A stretch of 64,000 nucleotides of DNA from Heligmosomoides polygyrus polygyrus (GCA_947396885.1 OX377206.1:50327631-50391630), one strand, 5' to 3'. Positions 1-14,000 are shown, counted from the first letter of the stretch. The notes: generated by a model from the letters alone, not told the origin. Numbers and translations: made by a program.

Positions 1-2400
1 GGCAGTTGAACGACGACGTTGACATGTCTTCTTAAACCGGACCTCTGTTGAACCTCATCCGTGGCATATCTTCTGAAACGGACGCACTTTATGCGACATC
101 TGTGGCCTGTTCTCGGAGCTCCGATGCCTGTTGAACGAAAATGGTGACACCTCTTCTGAAACGGGCGGCAGTTGGACGATGGCGTTGACATGTCTTCTTA
201 AACCGGACCTCTGTTGAACCTCATCCGTGGCATATCTTCTGAACACGGACGCACTTTATGCGACATCTGTGGCCTGTTCTCGGAGCTCCGATGCCTGTTG
301 AACGAAAATGGTGACACCTCTTCTGAACCCGGGCGGCAGTTGAACGACGACGTTGACATGTCTTCTTACACCGGACCTCTGTTGAACCTCATCCGTGGCA
401 TCTCTTCTGAACATGTACGCCCTTTGCGCGACATCTGTAGCCTGTTCTCGAATCCCGGATGACTGCTGAACGAAATTGGTGACACCTCTTCTGAAACGGG
501 CGGCAGTTGGACGATGACGTTGACATGTCTTCTTAAACCGGACCTCTGTTGAACCTCCTCGGTGGCATCTCTTCTGAACACGGACGCCCTTTGCGCGACA
601 TCTGTAGCCTGTTCTCGAAGCTCCGATGCCTGTTGAACGAAAATGGTGACACCTCTTCTGAAACGGGCGGCAGTTGGACGATGACGTTGACATGTCTTCT
701 TAAACCGGACCTCTGTTGAACCTTATCCGTGGCATATCTTCTAAACACGGACGCACTTTAAGCGACATCTGTGGCCTGTTCTCGGAGCTCCGATGCCTGT
801 TGAACGAAATTGGTGACACCTCTTCTGAACCCGGGCGGCAGTTGAACGACGACGTTGACATGTCTTCTTAAACCGGACCTCTGTTGAACCTCATCCGTGG
901 CATCTCTTCTGAACATGTACGCCCTTTGCGCGACATCTGTGATATGACCTCTGGACCATGACATCTGTTGACCGGTGTCGGTAACAGGTATTCTGAACAC
1001 GGACGCGTATTCATCGAAATTGGTGACACCTCTTCTGAACCCGGGCGGCAGTTGAACGACGACGTTGACATGTCTTCTTAAACCGGACCTCTGTTGAACC
1101 TCATCCGTGGCATATCTTCTGAACACGGACGCACTTTTGCGACATCTGTGGCCTGTTCTCGGAGCTCCGATGCCTGTTGAACGAAATTGGTGACACCTCT
1201 TCTGAACCCGGGCGGCAGTTGAACGACGACGTTGACATGTCTTCTTAAACCGGACCTCTGTTGAACCTCATCCGTGGCATCTCTTCTGAACATGTACGCC
1301 CTTTGCGCAACATCTGTAGCCTGCTCTCGAAGCCCGGACGCGTATTCATCGAAATTGGTGACACCTCTTCTGAACCCGGGCGGCAGTTGAACGACGACGT
1401 TGACATGTCTTCTTAAACCGGACCTCTGTTGAACCTCCTCCGTGGCATCTCTTCTGAACACGGACGCCCTTTGCGCGACATCTGTAGCCTGTTCTCGAAG
1501 CCCGGATGACTGCTGAACGAAATTGGTAACACCTCTTGTGAAACGGGCGGCAGTTGGACGATGACGTTGACATGTCTTCTTAAACAGGACCTCTGTTGAA
1601 CCTCATCCGTAGCATATCTTCTGAACACGGACGCACTTTATGCGACATCTGTGGCCTGTTCTCGAAGCTCCGATGCCTGTTGAACGAAATATGTGACACC
1701 TCTTCTGAACCCGGGCGGCAGTTGAACGACGAAGTTGACATGTCTTCTTACACCGGACCTCTGTTGAACCTCATCCGTGGCATCTCTTCTGAACATGTAC
1801 GCCCTTTGCGCGACATCTGTGATATGACCTCTAGACCATGACATCTGTTGAGCGGTGTCGGTAACAGGTATTCTGAACCCGGACGCGTATTCATCGAAAT
1901 TGGTGACACCTCTTCTGAACCCGGGCGGCAGTTGAACGACGACGTTGACATGTCTTCTTAAACCGGACCTCTGTTGAACCTCATCCGTGGCATCTCTTCT
2001 GAACATGTACGCCCTTTGCGCAACATCTGTAGCCTGTTCTCGGAGCTCCGATGCCTGTTGAACGAAATTGGTGACACCTCTTCTGAACCCGGGCGGCAGT
2101 TGAACGACGACGTTGACATGTCTTCTTAAACCGGACCTCTGTTGATCCTCATCCGTGGCATCTCTTCTGAACACGGACACACTTTATGCGACATCTGTGG
2201 CCTGTTCTCGGAGCTCCGATGCCTGTTGAACGAAAATGGTGACACCTCTTCTGAACCCGGGCGGCAGTTGAACGACGACGTTGACATGTCTTCTTACACC
2301 GGACCTCTGTTGAACCTCATCCGTGGCATCTCTTCTGAACATGTACGCCCTTTGCGCGACATCTGTAGCCTGTTCTCGAAGCCCGGGTGACTGCTGAACG
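1..2400. repeat. Family A satellite, 168/210-bp mixed units
   Basis: Family A monomers in four- and five-monomer higher-order units. The extra monomers in the 210-bp units read GATATGACCTCTGGACCATG and GTATTCATCGAAATTGG (for example 940-1,030 and 1,830-1,910). Both the full (GAACCCGGG) and one-base-deleted (GAAACGGG) junction forms occur. Segments around 758-1,126 reappear at about 3,733-4,101 (offset 2,975 bp), so this block was also drawn on by larger duplications. Confidence 0.9.
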
Positions 2401-5400
2401 AAATTGGTGACACCTCTTCTGAAACGGGCGGCAGTTGGACGATGACGTTGACATGTCTTCTTAAACCGGACCTCTGTTGAACCTCCTCCGTGGCATCTCT
2501 TCTGAACACGGACGCCCTTTGCGCGACATCTGTAGCCTGTTCTCGAAGCCCGGATGACTGCTGAACGAAATTGGTGACACCTCTTCTGAAACGGGCGGCA
2601 GTTGGACGATGACGTTGACCTGTCTTCTTAAACCGGACCTCTGTTGAACCTCCTCCGTGGCATCTCTTCTGAACACGGACGCCCTTTGCGCGACATCTGT
2701 AGCCTGTCCTCGAAGTCCGGATGACTGCTGAACGAAATTGGTGACACCTCTTCTGAAACGGGCGGCAGTTGGACGATGACGTTGACATGTCTTCTTAAAC
2801 CGGACCTCTGTTGAACCTCATCCGTGGCATATCTTCTGAACACGGACGCACTTTATGCGACATCTGTGGCCTGTTCTCGGAGCTCCGATGCCTGTTGAAC
2901 GAAAATGGTGACACCTCTTCTGAACCCGGGGGGCAGTTGAACGACGACGTTGACATGTCTTCTTAAACCGGACCTCTGTTGAACCTCATCCGTGGCATAT
3001 CTTTTGAACACGGACGCACTTTATGCGACATCTGTGGCCTGTTCTCGGAGCTCCGATGCCTGTTGAACGAAAATGGTGACACCTCTTCTGAAACGGGCGG
3101 CAGTTGGACGATGACGTTGACATGTCTTCTTAAACCGGACCTCTGTTGAACCTCATCCGTGGCATATCTTCTGAACACGGACGCACTTTATGCGACATCT
3201 GTGGCCTGTTCTCGGAGCTCCGATGCCTGTTGAACGAAAATGGTGACACCTCTTCTGAACCCGGGCGGCAGTTGAACGACGACGTTGACATGTCTTCTTA
3301 AACCGGACCTCTGTTGAACCTCATCCGTGGCATCTCTTCTGAACATGTACGCCCTTTGCACGACATCTGTGATATGACCTCTAGACCATGACATCTGTTG
3401 AGCGGTGTCGGTAACACGTACTCTGAACCCGGACGCGTATTCATCGAAATTGGTGCCACCTCTTCTGAACCCGGGCGGCAGTTGAACGACGACGTTGACA
3501 TGTCTTCTTAAACCGGACCTCTGTTGAACCTCCTCCGTGGCATCTCTTCTGAACACGGACGCCCTTTGCGCGACATCTGTAGCCTGTTCTCGAAGCCCGG
3601 ATGACTGCTGAACGAAATTGGTGACACCTCTTCTGAAACGGGCGGCAGTTGGACGATGACGTTGACATGTCTTCTTAAACCGGACCTCTGTTGAACCTCA
3701 TCCGTAGCATATCTTCTGAACACGGACGCACTTTATGCGACATCTGTGGCCTGTTCTCGAAGCTCCGATGCCTGTTGAACGAAATATGTGACACCTCTTC
3801 TGAACCCGGGCGGCAGTTGAACGACGACGTTGCCATGTCTTCTTAAACCGGACCTCTGTTGAACCTCATCCGTGGCATCTCTTCTGAACATGTACGCCCT
3901 TTGCGCGACATCTGTGATATGACCTCTGGACCATGACATCTGTTGACCGGTGTCGGTAACAGGTATTCTGAACACGGACGCGTATTCATCGAAATTGGTG
4001 ACACCTCTTCTGAACCCGGGCGGCAGTTGAACGACGACGTTGACATGTCTTCTTAAACCGGACCTCTGTTGAACCTCATCCGTGGCATATCTTCTGAACA
4101 CGGACGCACTTTTGCGACATCTGTGGCCTGTTCTCGGAGCTCCGATGCCTGTTGAACGAAATTGGTGACACCTCTTCTGAACCCGGGCGGCAGTTGAACG
4201 ACGACGTTGACATGTCTTCTTAAACCGGACCTCTGTTGATCCTCATCCGTGGCATCTCTTCTGAACACGGACGCACTTTTGCGACATCTGTGGCCTGTTC
4301 TCGGAGCTCCGATGCCTGTTGAACGAAATTGGTGACACCTCTTCTGAACCCGGGCGGCAGTTGAACGACGACGTTGACATGTCTTCTTAAACCGGACCTC
4401 TGTTGATCCTCATCCGTGGCATCTCTTCTGAACACGGACGCCCTTTGCGCGACATCTGTAGCCTGTTCTCGAAGCCCGGATGACTGCTGAACGAAATTGG
4501 TGACACCTCTTCTGAAACGGGCGGCAGTTGGACGATGACGTTGACCTGTCTTCTTAAACCGGACCTCTGTTGAACCTCCTCCGTGGCATCTCTTCTGAAC
4601 ACGGACGCCCTTTGCGCGACATCTGTAGCCTGTCCTCGAAGTCCGGATGACTGCTGAACGAAATTGGTGACACCTCTTCTGAAACGGGCGGCAGTTGGAC
4701 GATGACGTTGACATGTCTTCTTAAACCGGACCTCTGTTGAACCTCATCCGTGGCATATCTTCTGAACACGGACGCACTTTATGCGACATCTGTGGCCTGT
4801 TCTCGGAGCTCCGATGCCTGTTGAACGAAAATGGTGACACCTCTTCTGAACCCGGGGGGCAGTTGAACGACGACGTTGACATGTCTTCTTAAACCGGACC
4901 TCTGTTAAACCTCATCCGTGGCATATCTTTTGAACACGGACGCACTTTATGCGACATCTGTGGCCTGTTCTCGGAGCTCCGATGCCTGTTGAACGAAAAT
5001 GGTGACACCTCTTCTGAAACGGGCGGCAGTTGGACGATGACGTTGACATGTCTTCTTAAACCGGACCTCTGTTGAACCTCATCCGTGGCATATCTTCTGA
5101 ACACGGACGCACTTTATGCGACATCTGTGGCCTGTTCTCGGAGCTCCGATGCCTGTTGAACGAAAATGGTGACACCTCTTCTGAACCCGGGCGGCAGTTG
5201 AACGACGACGTTGACATGTCTTCTTAAACCGGACCTCTGTTGAACCTCATCCGTGGCATCTCTTCTGAACATGTACGCCCTTTGCACGACATCTGTGATA
5301 TGACCTCTAGACCATGACATCTGTTGAGCGGTGTCGGTAACACGTACTCTGAACCCGGACGCGTATTCATCGAAATTGGTGCCACCTCTTCTGAACCCGG

Positions 5401-5990
5401 GCGGCAGTTGAACGACGACGTTGACATGTCTTCTTAAACCGGACCTCTGTTGAACCTCATCCGTGGCATCTCTTCTGAACATGTACGCCCTTTGCGCGAC
5501 ATCTGAGGCCTGTTCTCGAAGCTCCGATGCCTGTTGAACGAAATATGTGACACCTCTTCTGAACCCGGGCGGCAGTTGAACGACGACGTTGCCATGTCTT
5601 CTTAAACCGGACCTCTGTTGAACCTCATCCGTGGCATCTCTTCTGAACATGTACGCCCTTTGCGCGACATCTGTGATATGACCTCTGGACCATGACATCT
5701 GTTGACCGGTGTCGGTAACAGGTATTCTGAACACGGACGCGTATTCATCGAAATTGGTGACACCTCTTCTGAACCCGGGCGGCAGTTGAACGACGACGTT
5801 GACATGTCTTCTTAAACCGGACCTCTGTTGAACCTCATCCTTGGCATATCTTCTGAACACGGACGCACTTTTGCGACATCTGTGGCCTGTTCTCGGAGCT
5901 CCGATGCCTGTTGAACGAAATTGGTGACACCTCTTCTGAACCCGGGCGGCAGTTGAACGACGACGTTGACATGTCTTCTTAAACCGGACC
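2400..5990. repeat. Tandem duplication with 1,926-bp offset inside family A
   Basis: Landmarks at 2,461, 2,628, 2,963, 3,188 and 3,298 recur at 4,387, 4,554, 4,889, 5,114 and 5,224, a constant offset of 1,926 bp. Private variants are shared, for example CCCGGGGGGCAG at about 2,925 and 4,852, and TATCTTTTGAACACGG at about 2,998 and 4,924. Toward the right end the offset drops to 1,759 bp, meaning one 167-bp unit differs between copies. Edges are approximate. Confidence 0.85.
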
Positions 5991-6780
5991 TCTGTTGATC
6001 CTCATCCGTGGCATCTCTTCTGAACATGTACGCCCTTTGCGCAACATCTGTAGCCTGTTCTCGGAGCTCCGATGCCTGTTGAACGAAAATGGTGACACCT
6101 CTTCTGAAACGGGCGGCAGTTGGACGATGACGTTGACATGTCTTCTTAAACCGGACCTCTGTTGAACCTTAGCCGTGGCATATCTTCTGAACACGGACGC
6201 ACTTTATGCGACATCTGTGGCCTGTTCTCGGAGCTCCGATGCCTGTTGAACGAAAATGGTGACACCTCTTCTGAACCCGGGCGGCAGTTGAACGACGACG
6301 TTGACATGTCTTCTTACACCGGACCTCTGTTGAACCTCATCCGTGGCATCTCTTCTGAACATGTACGCCCTTTGCGCGACATCTGTAGCCTGTTCTCGAA
6401 GCCCGGATGACTGCTGAACGAAATTGGTGACACCTCTTCTGAAACGGGCGGCAGTTGGACGATGACGTTGACATGTCTTCTTAAACCGGACCTCTGTTGA
6501 ACCTCCTCCGTGGCATCTCTTCTGAACACGGACGCCCTTTGCGCGACATCTGTAGCCTGTTCTCGAAGCTCCGATGCCTGTTGAACGAAAATGGTGACAC
6601 CTCTTCTGAAACGGGCGGCAGTTGGACGATGACGTTGACATGTCTTCTTAAACCGGACCTCTGTTGAACCTTATCCGTGGCATATCTTCTGAACACGGAC
6701 GCACTTTAAGCGACATTTGTGGCCTGTTCTCGGAGCTCCGATGCCTGTTGAACGAAAATGGTGACACCTCTTCTGAACCC

Positions 6781-7680
6781 GGGCGGCGGTTGAACGACGT
6801 CGTTGACATGTCTTCTTAAACCGGAGTCTGTTGAGCGGCATCCGTGGCATCTCTTCTAGACACGGACGCCCTTTGCGCGGCATCGGTGACCTGTTCTCGG
6901 AAGACGGACCTCTGCTGAACGACATCGGTGACACATATTCTGAACCCTGACGCCCTTTGCGTAATATCGTTGACAACTTTGTGAACCCGGACGGCTGTTG
7001 AGCGACATCGGTGACACGTATTCTGAACTCGAACCCCCGTTGATCAACGTATTCTTAAAGCGGACATCTTCTGCGCGTATCTGTGGCATGACTTATGGAC
7101 CCGGACGTCTGTTGAACCTCACCGGTGGCATCTCCTCTTAACGCGGACGCACTTTGCACGACATCTGTGGCCTGTCCTCGGAACACGGACCTCTGCTGAA
7201 CGACATCGGTGACACATATTCTGAACCCTGACGCCCTTTGCGTAATATCGTTAACAACTTTGTGAACCCGGACGGCTGTTGAGCGACATCGGTGACACGT
7301 ATTCTGAACTCGAACGCCCTTTGATCAACGTATTCTTAAAGCGGACATCCTCTGAGCGTATCGGTGACATGACTTATAGACCCGGACGTCTGTTGAACCT
7401 CACCGGTGGCATCTCTTCCTAACACGGACGCCCTTTGCGCGACATCTGTGGCCTGTCCTCGGAGCCCGGATCCCTGTTGAACGAAATTGGTGACAAGTAT
7501 TCTGAACCCGGGCGGCGGTTGAACGACGTCGTTGACATGTCTTCTTAAACCGACTCTGTTGAGCGGCATCCGTGGCATCTCTTCTAGACAAGGACGCTCT
7601 TTGCGCGACATCTGTGGCCTGTCCTCGGAGCTCCGATGCCTGTTGAACGAAATTGGTGACACCTCTTCTGAACCCGGGCG
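6781..7680. repeat. Family B satellite island, copy 1
   Basis: Here the monomers change type: GGTTGAACGACGTCGTTGAC, then units with GAGCGGCATCCG, CTGAACGACATCGGTGACAC, ATATTCTGAACCCTGACGCC, CTTTGCGTAATATCG, TTGATCAACGTATTC and CTTATGGACCCGGACGTC. They are clearly related to family A monomers by phase and shared blocks but diverged. The same set forms the 27.6-31.7 kb block. Family A resumes at about 7,675 with GGGCGGCAGTTGAACGACGACG-type sequence. Confidence 0.85.
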
Positions 7681-8847
7681 GCAGTTGAACGACGACGTTG
7701 ACATGTCTTCTTAAACCGGACCTCTGTTGAACCTCATCCGTGGCATCTCTTCTGAACATGTACGCACTTTTGCGACATCTGTGGCTTGTTCTCGGAGCTC
7801 CGATGCCTGTTGAACGAAATTGGTGACACCTCTTCTGAACCCGGGCGGCAGTTGAACGACGACGTTGACATGTCTTCTTAAACCGGACCTCTGTTGAACC
7901 TCATCCGTGGCATCTCTTCTGAACATGTACGCCCTTTGCGCGACATCTGAGGCCTGTTCTCGGAGCTCCGATGCCTGTTGAACGAAATTGGTGACACCTC
8001 TTCTGAACCCGGGCGGCAGTTGAACGACGACGTTGACATGTCTTCTTAAACCGGACCTCTGTTGAACCTCCTCCGTGGCATCTCTTCTGAACACGGACGC
8101 CCTTTGCGCGACATCTGTAGCCTGTTCTCGGAACTCCGATGCCTGTTGAACGAAAATGGTGACACCTCTTCTGAAACGGGCGGCAGTTGGACGATGACGT
8201 TGACATGTCTTCTTAAACCGGACCTCTGTTGAACCTTATCCGTGGCATATCTTCTGAACACGGACGCACTTTATGCGACATCTGTGGCCTGTTCTCGGAG
8301 CTCCGATGCCTGTGCAACGAAAATGGTGACACCTCTTCTGAACCCGGGCGGCAGTTGAACGACGACGTTGACATGTCTTCTTACACCGGACCTCTGTTGA
8401 ACCTCATCCGTGGCATCTCTTCTGAACATGTACGCCCTTTGCGCGACATCTGTAGCCTGTTCTCGAAGCCCGGGTGACTGCTGAACGAAATTGGTGACAC
8501 CTCTTCTGAAACGGGCGGCAGTTGGACGATGACGTTGACATGTCTTCTTAAACCGGACCTCTGTTGAACCTCCTCCGTGGCATCTCTTCTGAACACGGAC
8601 GCCCTTTGCGCGACATCTGTAGCCTGTTCTCGAAGCTCCGATGCCTGTTGAACGAAAATGGTGACACCTCTTCTGAAACGGGCGGCAGTTGGACGATGAC
8701 GTTGACATGTCTTCTTAAACCGGACCTCTGTTGAACCTTATCCGTGGCATATCTTCTGAACACGGACGCACTTTAAGCGACATTTGTGGCCTGTTCTCGG
8801 AGCTCCGATGCCTGTTGAACGAAAATGGTGACACCTCTTCTGAACCC

Positions 8848-9747
8848 GGGCGGCGGTTGAACGACGTCGTTGACATGTCTTCTTAAACCGGAGTCTGTTG
8901 AGCGGCATCCGTGGCATCTCTTCTAGACACGGACGCCCTTTGCGCGGCATCGGTGACCTGTTCTCGGAAGACGGACCTCTGCTGAACGACATCGGTGACA
9001 CATATTCTGAACCCTGACGCCCTTTGCGTAATATCGTTGACAACTTTGTGAACCCGGACGGCTGTTGAGCGACATCGGTGACACGTATTCTGAACTCGAA
9101 CCCCCGTTGATCAACGTATTCTTAAAGCGGACATCTTCTGCGCGTATCTGTGGCATGACTTATGGACCCGGACGTCTGTTGAACCTCACCGGTGGCATCT
9201 CCTCTTAACGCGGACGCACTTTGCACGACATCTGTGGCCTGTCCTCGGAACACGGACCTCTGCTGAACGACATCGGTGACACATATTCTGAACCCTGACG
9301 CCCTTTGCGTAATATCGTTAACAACTTTGTGAACCCGGACGGCTGTTGAGCGACATCGGTGACACGTATTCTGAACTCGAACGCCCTTTGATCAACGTAT
9401 TCTTAAAGCGGACATCCTCTGAGCGTATCGGTGACATGACTTATAGACCCGGACGTCTGTTGAACCTCACCGGTGGCATCTCTTCCTAACACGGACGCCC
9501 TTTGCGCGACATCTGTGGCCTGTCCTCGGAGCCCGGATCCCTGTTGAACGAAATTGGTGACAAGTATTCTGAACCCGGGCGGCGGTTGAACGACGTCGTT
9601 GACATGTCTTCTTAAACCGACTCTGTTGAGCGGCATCCGTGGCATCTCTTCTAGACAAGGACGCTCTTTGCGCGACATCTGTGGCCTGTCCTCGGAGCTC
9701 CGATGCCTGTTGAACGAAATTGGTGACACCTCTTCTGAACCCGGGCG
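8848..9747. repeat. Family B satellite island, copy 2
   Basis: This is the second copy of the island at 6,781-7,680, offset by 2,067 bp and almost identical to it by eye. It shows that the island was duplicated with its family A flanks rather than inserted twice. Confidence 0.85.
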
Positions 9748-11342
9748 GCAGTTGAACGACGACGTTGACATGTCTTCTTAAACCGGACCTCTGTTGAACC
9801 TCATCCGTGGCATCTCTTCTGAACATGTACGCACTTTTGCGACATCTGTGGCTTGTTCTCGGAGCTCCGATGCCTGTTGAACGAAATTGGTGACACCTCT
9901 TCTGAACCCGGGCGGCAGTTGAACGACGACGTTGACATGTCTTCTTAAACCGGACCTCTGTTGAACCTCATCCGTGGCATCTCTTCTGAACATGTACGCC
10001 CTTTGCGCGACATCTGAGGCCTGTTCTCGGAGCTCCGATGCCTGTTGAACGAAATTGGTGACACCTCTTCTGAACCCGGGCGGCAGTTGAACGACGACGT
10101 TGACATGTCTTCTTAAACCGGACCTCTGTTGAACCTCCTCCGTGGCATCTCTTCTGAACACGGACGCCCTTTGCGCGACATCTGTAGCCTGTTCTCGGAA
10201 CTCCGATGCCTGTTGAACGAAAATGCTGACACCTCTTCTGAAACGGGCGGCAGTTGGACGATGACGTTGACATGTCTTCTTAAACCGGACCTCTGTTGAA
10301 CCTTATCCGTGGCATATCTTCTGAACACGGACGCACTTTATGCGACATCTGTGGCCTGTTCTCGGAGCTCCGATGCCTGTGCAACGAAAATGGTGACACC
10401 TCTTCTGAACCCGGGCGGCAGTTGAACGACGACGTTGACATGTCTTCTTACACCGGACCTCTGTTGAACCTCATCCGTGGCATCTCTTCTGAACATGTAC
10501 GCCCTTTGCGCGACATCTGTAGCCTGTTCTCGAAGCCCGGGTGACTGCTGAACGAAATTGGTGACACCTCTTCTGAAACGGGCGGCAGTTGGACGATGAC
10601 GTTGACATGTCTTCTTAAACCGGACCTCTGTTGAACCTCCTCCGTGGCATCTCTTCTGAACACGGACGCCCTTTGCGCGACATCTGTAGCCTGTTCTCGA
10701 AGCCCGGATGACTGCTGAACGAAATTGGTGACACCTCTTCTGAAACGGGCGGCAGTTGGACGATGACGTTGACCTGTCTTCTTAAACCGGACCTCTGTTG
10801 AACCTCCTCCGTGGCATCTCTTCTGAACACGGACGCCCTTTGCGCGACATCTGTGGCCTGTTCTCGGAGCTCCGATGCCTGTTGAACGAAAATGGTGACA
10901 CCTCTTCTGAAACGGGCGGCAGTTGGACGATGACGTTGACACGTCTTCTTAAACCGGACCTCTGTTGAACCTCATCCGTGGCATATCTTCTGAACACGGA
11001 CGCACTTTATGCGACATCTGTGGCCTGTTCTCGGAGCTCCGATGCCTGTTGAACGAAAATGGTGACACCTCTTCTGAACCCGGGCGGCAGTTGAACGACG
11101 ACGTTGACATGTCTTCTTAAACCGAACCTCTGTTGAACCTCATCCGTGGCATCTCTTCTGAACATGTACGCCCTTTGCACGACATCTGTGATATGACCTC
11201 TAGACCATGACATCTGTTGAGCGGTGTCGGTAACACGTACTCTGAACCCGGACGCGTATTCATCGAAATTGGTGCCACCTCTTCTGAACCCGGGCGGCAG
11301 TTGAACGACGACGTTGACATGTCTTCTTAAACCGGACCTCTG

Positions 11343-12650
11343 TTGAACCTCCTCCGTGGCATCTCTTCTGAACACGGACGCCCTTTGCGCGACATCTGTA
11401 GCCTGTTCTCAAAGCTGCGATGCCTTTTGAACGAAAATGGTGACACCTCTTCTGAACCCGGGCGGCAGTTGAACGACGACGTTGACATGTCTTCTTACAC
11501 CGGACCTCTGTTGAACCTCATCCGTGGCATCTCTTCTGAACATGTAGGCCCTTTGCGCAACATCTGTAGCCTGTTCTCGGAGCTCCGATGCCTGTTGAAC
11601 GAAAATGGTGACACCTCTTCTGAAACGGGCGGCAGTTGGACGATGACGTTGACATGTCTTCTTAAACCGGACCTCTGTTGAACCTTATCCGTGGCATATC
11701 TTCTGAACACGGACGCACTTTAAGCGACATCTGTGGCCTGTTCTCGGAGCTCCGATGCCTGTTGAACGAAAATGGTGACACCTCTTCTGAACCCGGGCGG
11801 CAGTTGAACGACGACGTTGACATGTCTTCTTACACCGGACCTCTGTAGAACCTCATCCGTGGCATCTCTTCTGAACATGTACGCACTTTTGCGACATCTG
11901 TGGCCTGTTCTCGGAGCTCCGATGCCTGTTGAACGAAATTGGTGACACCTCTTCTGAAACGGGCGGCAGTTGGACGATGACGTTGACATGTCTTCTTAAA
12001 CCGGACCTCTGTTGAACCTCCTCCGTGGCATCTCTTCTGAACACGGACGCCCTTTGCGCGACATCTGTAGCCTGTTCTCAAAGCTGCGATGCCTTTTGAA
12101 CGAAAATGGTGACACCTCTTCTGAACCCGGGCGGCAGTTGAACGACGACGTTGACATGTCTTCTTACACCGGACCTCTGTTGAACCTCATCCGTGGCATC
12201 TCTTCTGAACATGTAGGCCCTTTGCGCAACATCTGTAGCCTGTTCTCGGAGCTCCGATGCCTGTTGAACGAAAATGGTGACACCTCTTCTGAAACGGGCG
12301 GCAGTTGGACGATGACGTTGACATGTCTTCTTAAACCGGACCTCTGTTGAACCTTATCCGTGGCATATCTTCTGAACACGGACGCACTTTAAGCGACATC
12401 TGTGGCCTGTTCTCGGAGCTCCGATGCCTGTTGAACGAAAATGGTGACACCTCTTCTGAACCCGGGCGGCAGTTGAACGACGACGTTGACATGTCTTCTT
12501 ACACCGGACCTCTGTAGAACCTCATCCGTGGCATCTCTTCTGAACATGTACGCACTTTTGCGACATCTGTGGCCTGTTCTCGGAGCTCCGATGCCTGTTG
12601 AACGAAATTGGTGACACCTCTTCTGAACCCGGGCGGCAGTTGAACGACGA
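11343..12650. repeat. Tandem duplication, 669-bp unit
   Basis: Sequence starting at 11,343 (GAACCTCCTCCGTGGCATCT) repeats at 12,012, with shared private variants CTCAAAGCTGCGATGCCTTTT (11,408 and 12,077) and ATGTAGGCCC (about 11,541 and 12,210). 669 bp is four 167/168-bp higher-order units minus about one base. Confidence 0.85.
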
Positions 12651-14000
12651 CGTTGACATGTCTTCTTAAACCGGACCTCTGTTGAACCTCATCCGTGGCA
12701 TCTCTTCTGAACATGTACGCCCTTTGCGCGACATCTGTGATATGACCTCTGGACCATGACATCTGTTGACCGGTGTCGGTAACAGGTATTCTGAACACGG
12801 ACGCGTATTCATCGAAATTGGTGACACCTCTTCTGAACCCGGGCGGCAGTTGAACGACGACGTTGACATGTCTTCTTAAACCGGACCTCTGTTGAACCTC
12901 ATCCGTGGCATATCTTCTGAACACGGACGCACTTTTGCGACATCTGTGGCCTGTTCTCGGAGCTCCGATGCCTGTTGAACGAAATTGGTGACACCTCTTC
13001 TGAACCCGGGCGGCAGTTGAACGACGACGTTGACATGTCTTCTTAAACCGGACCTCTGTTGAACCTTATCCGTGGCATATCTTCTGAACACGGACGCACT
13101 TTAAGCGACATCTGTGGCCTGTTCTCGGAGCTCCGATGCCTGTTGAACGAAAATGGTTACACCTCTTCTGAACCCGGGCGGCAGTTGAACGACGACGTTG
13201 ACATGTCTTCTTACACCGGACCTCTGTAGAACCTCATCCGTGGCATCTCTTCTGAACATGTACGCACTTTTGCGACATCTGTGGCCTGTTCTCGGAGCTC
13301 CGATGCCTGTTGAACGAAATTGGTGACACCTCTTCTGAACCCGGGCGGCAGTTGAACGACGACGTTGACATGTCTTCTTAAACCGGACCTCTGTTGAACC
13401 TCATCCGTGGCATCTCTTCTGAACATGTACGCCCTTTGCGCGACATCTGTGATATGACCTCTGGACCATGACATCTGTTGACCGGTGTCGGTAACAGGTA
13501 TTCTGAACACGGACGCGTATTCATCGAAATTGGTGACACCTCTTCTGAACCCGGGCGGCAGTTGAACGACGACGTTGACATGTCTTCTTAAACCGGACCT
13601 CTGTTGAACCTCATCCGTGGCATATCTTCTGAACACGGACGCACTTTTGCGACATCTGTGGCCTGTTCTCGGAGCTCCGATGCCTGTTGAACGAAATTGG
13701 TGACACCTCTTCTGAACCCGGGCGGCAGTTGAACGACGACGTTGACATGTCTTCTTAAACCGGACCTCTGTTGAACCTTATCCGTGGCATATCTTCTGAA
13801 CACGGACGCACTTTAAGCGACATCTGTGGCCTGTTCTCGGAGCTCCGATGCCTGTTGAACGAAAATGGTGACACCTCTTCTGAACCCGGGCGGCAGTTGA
13901 ACGACGACGTTGACATGTCTTCTTACACCGGACCTCTGTAGAACCTCATCCGTGGCATCTCTTCTGAACATGTACGCACTTTTGCGACATCTGTGGCCTG
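12380..14000. repeat. Tandem duplication, 712-bp unit, about 2.2 copies
   Basis: Landmarks at 12,499, 12,666 and 12,876 recur at 13,211, 13,378 and 13,588, and the start of a third copy lies at about 13,923. Each unit includes one five-monomer (210-bp) higher-order unit and the variant CCTCTGTAGAACCTC. Copies differ by single bases (for example GGTGACACC at about 12,443 against GGTTACACC at about 13,155). Confidence 0.85.

Larger units (their letters stand above)
6160..10610. repeat. Tandem duplication, 2,067-bp unit containing a family B island
   Basis: Sequence from about 6,160 repeats with an exact offset of 2,067 bp, for example GGGCGGCGGTTGAACGACGT at 6,781 and again at 8,848. About 2.15 copies are present. 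Each complete unit contains family A on both sides of a roughly 0.9-kb family B island, so a mixed A/B segment was amplified as a block. The copies differ by only a few bases where compared by eye (for example GGTGACACC at 8,158 against GCTGACACC at 10,225). Confidence 0.9.
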
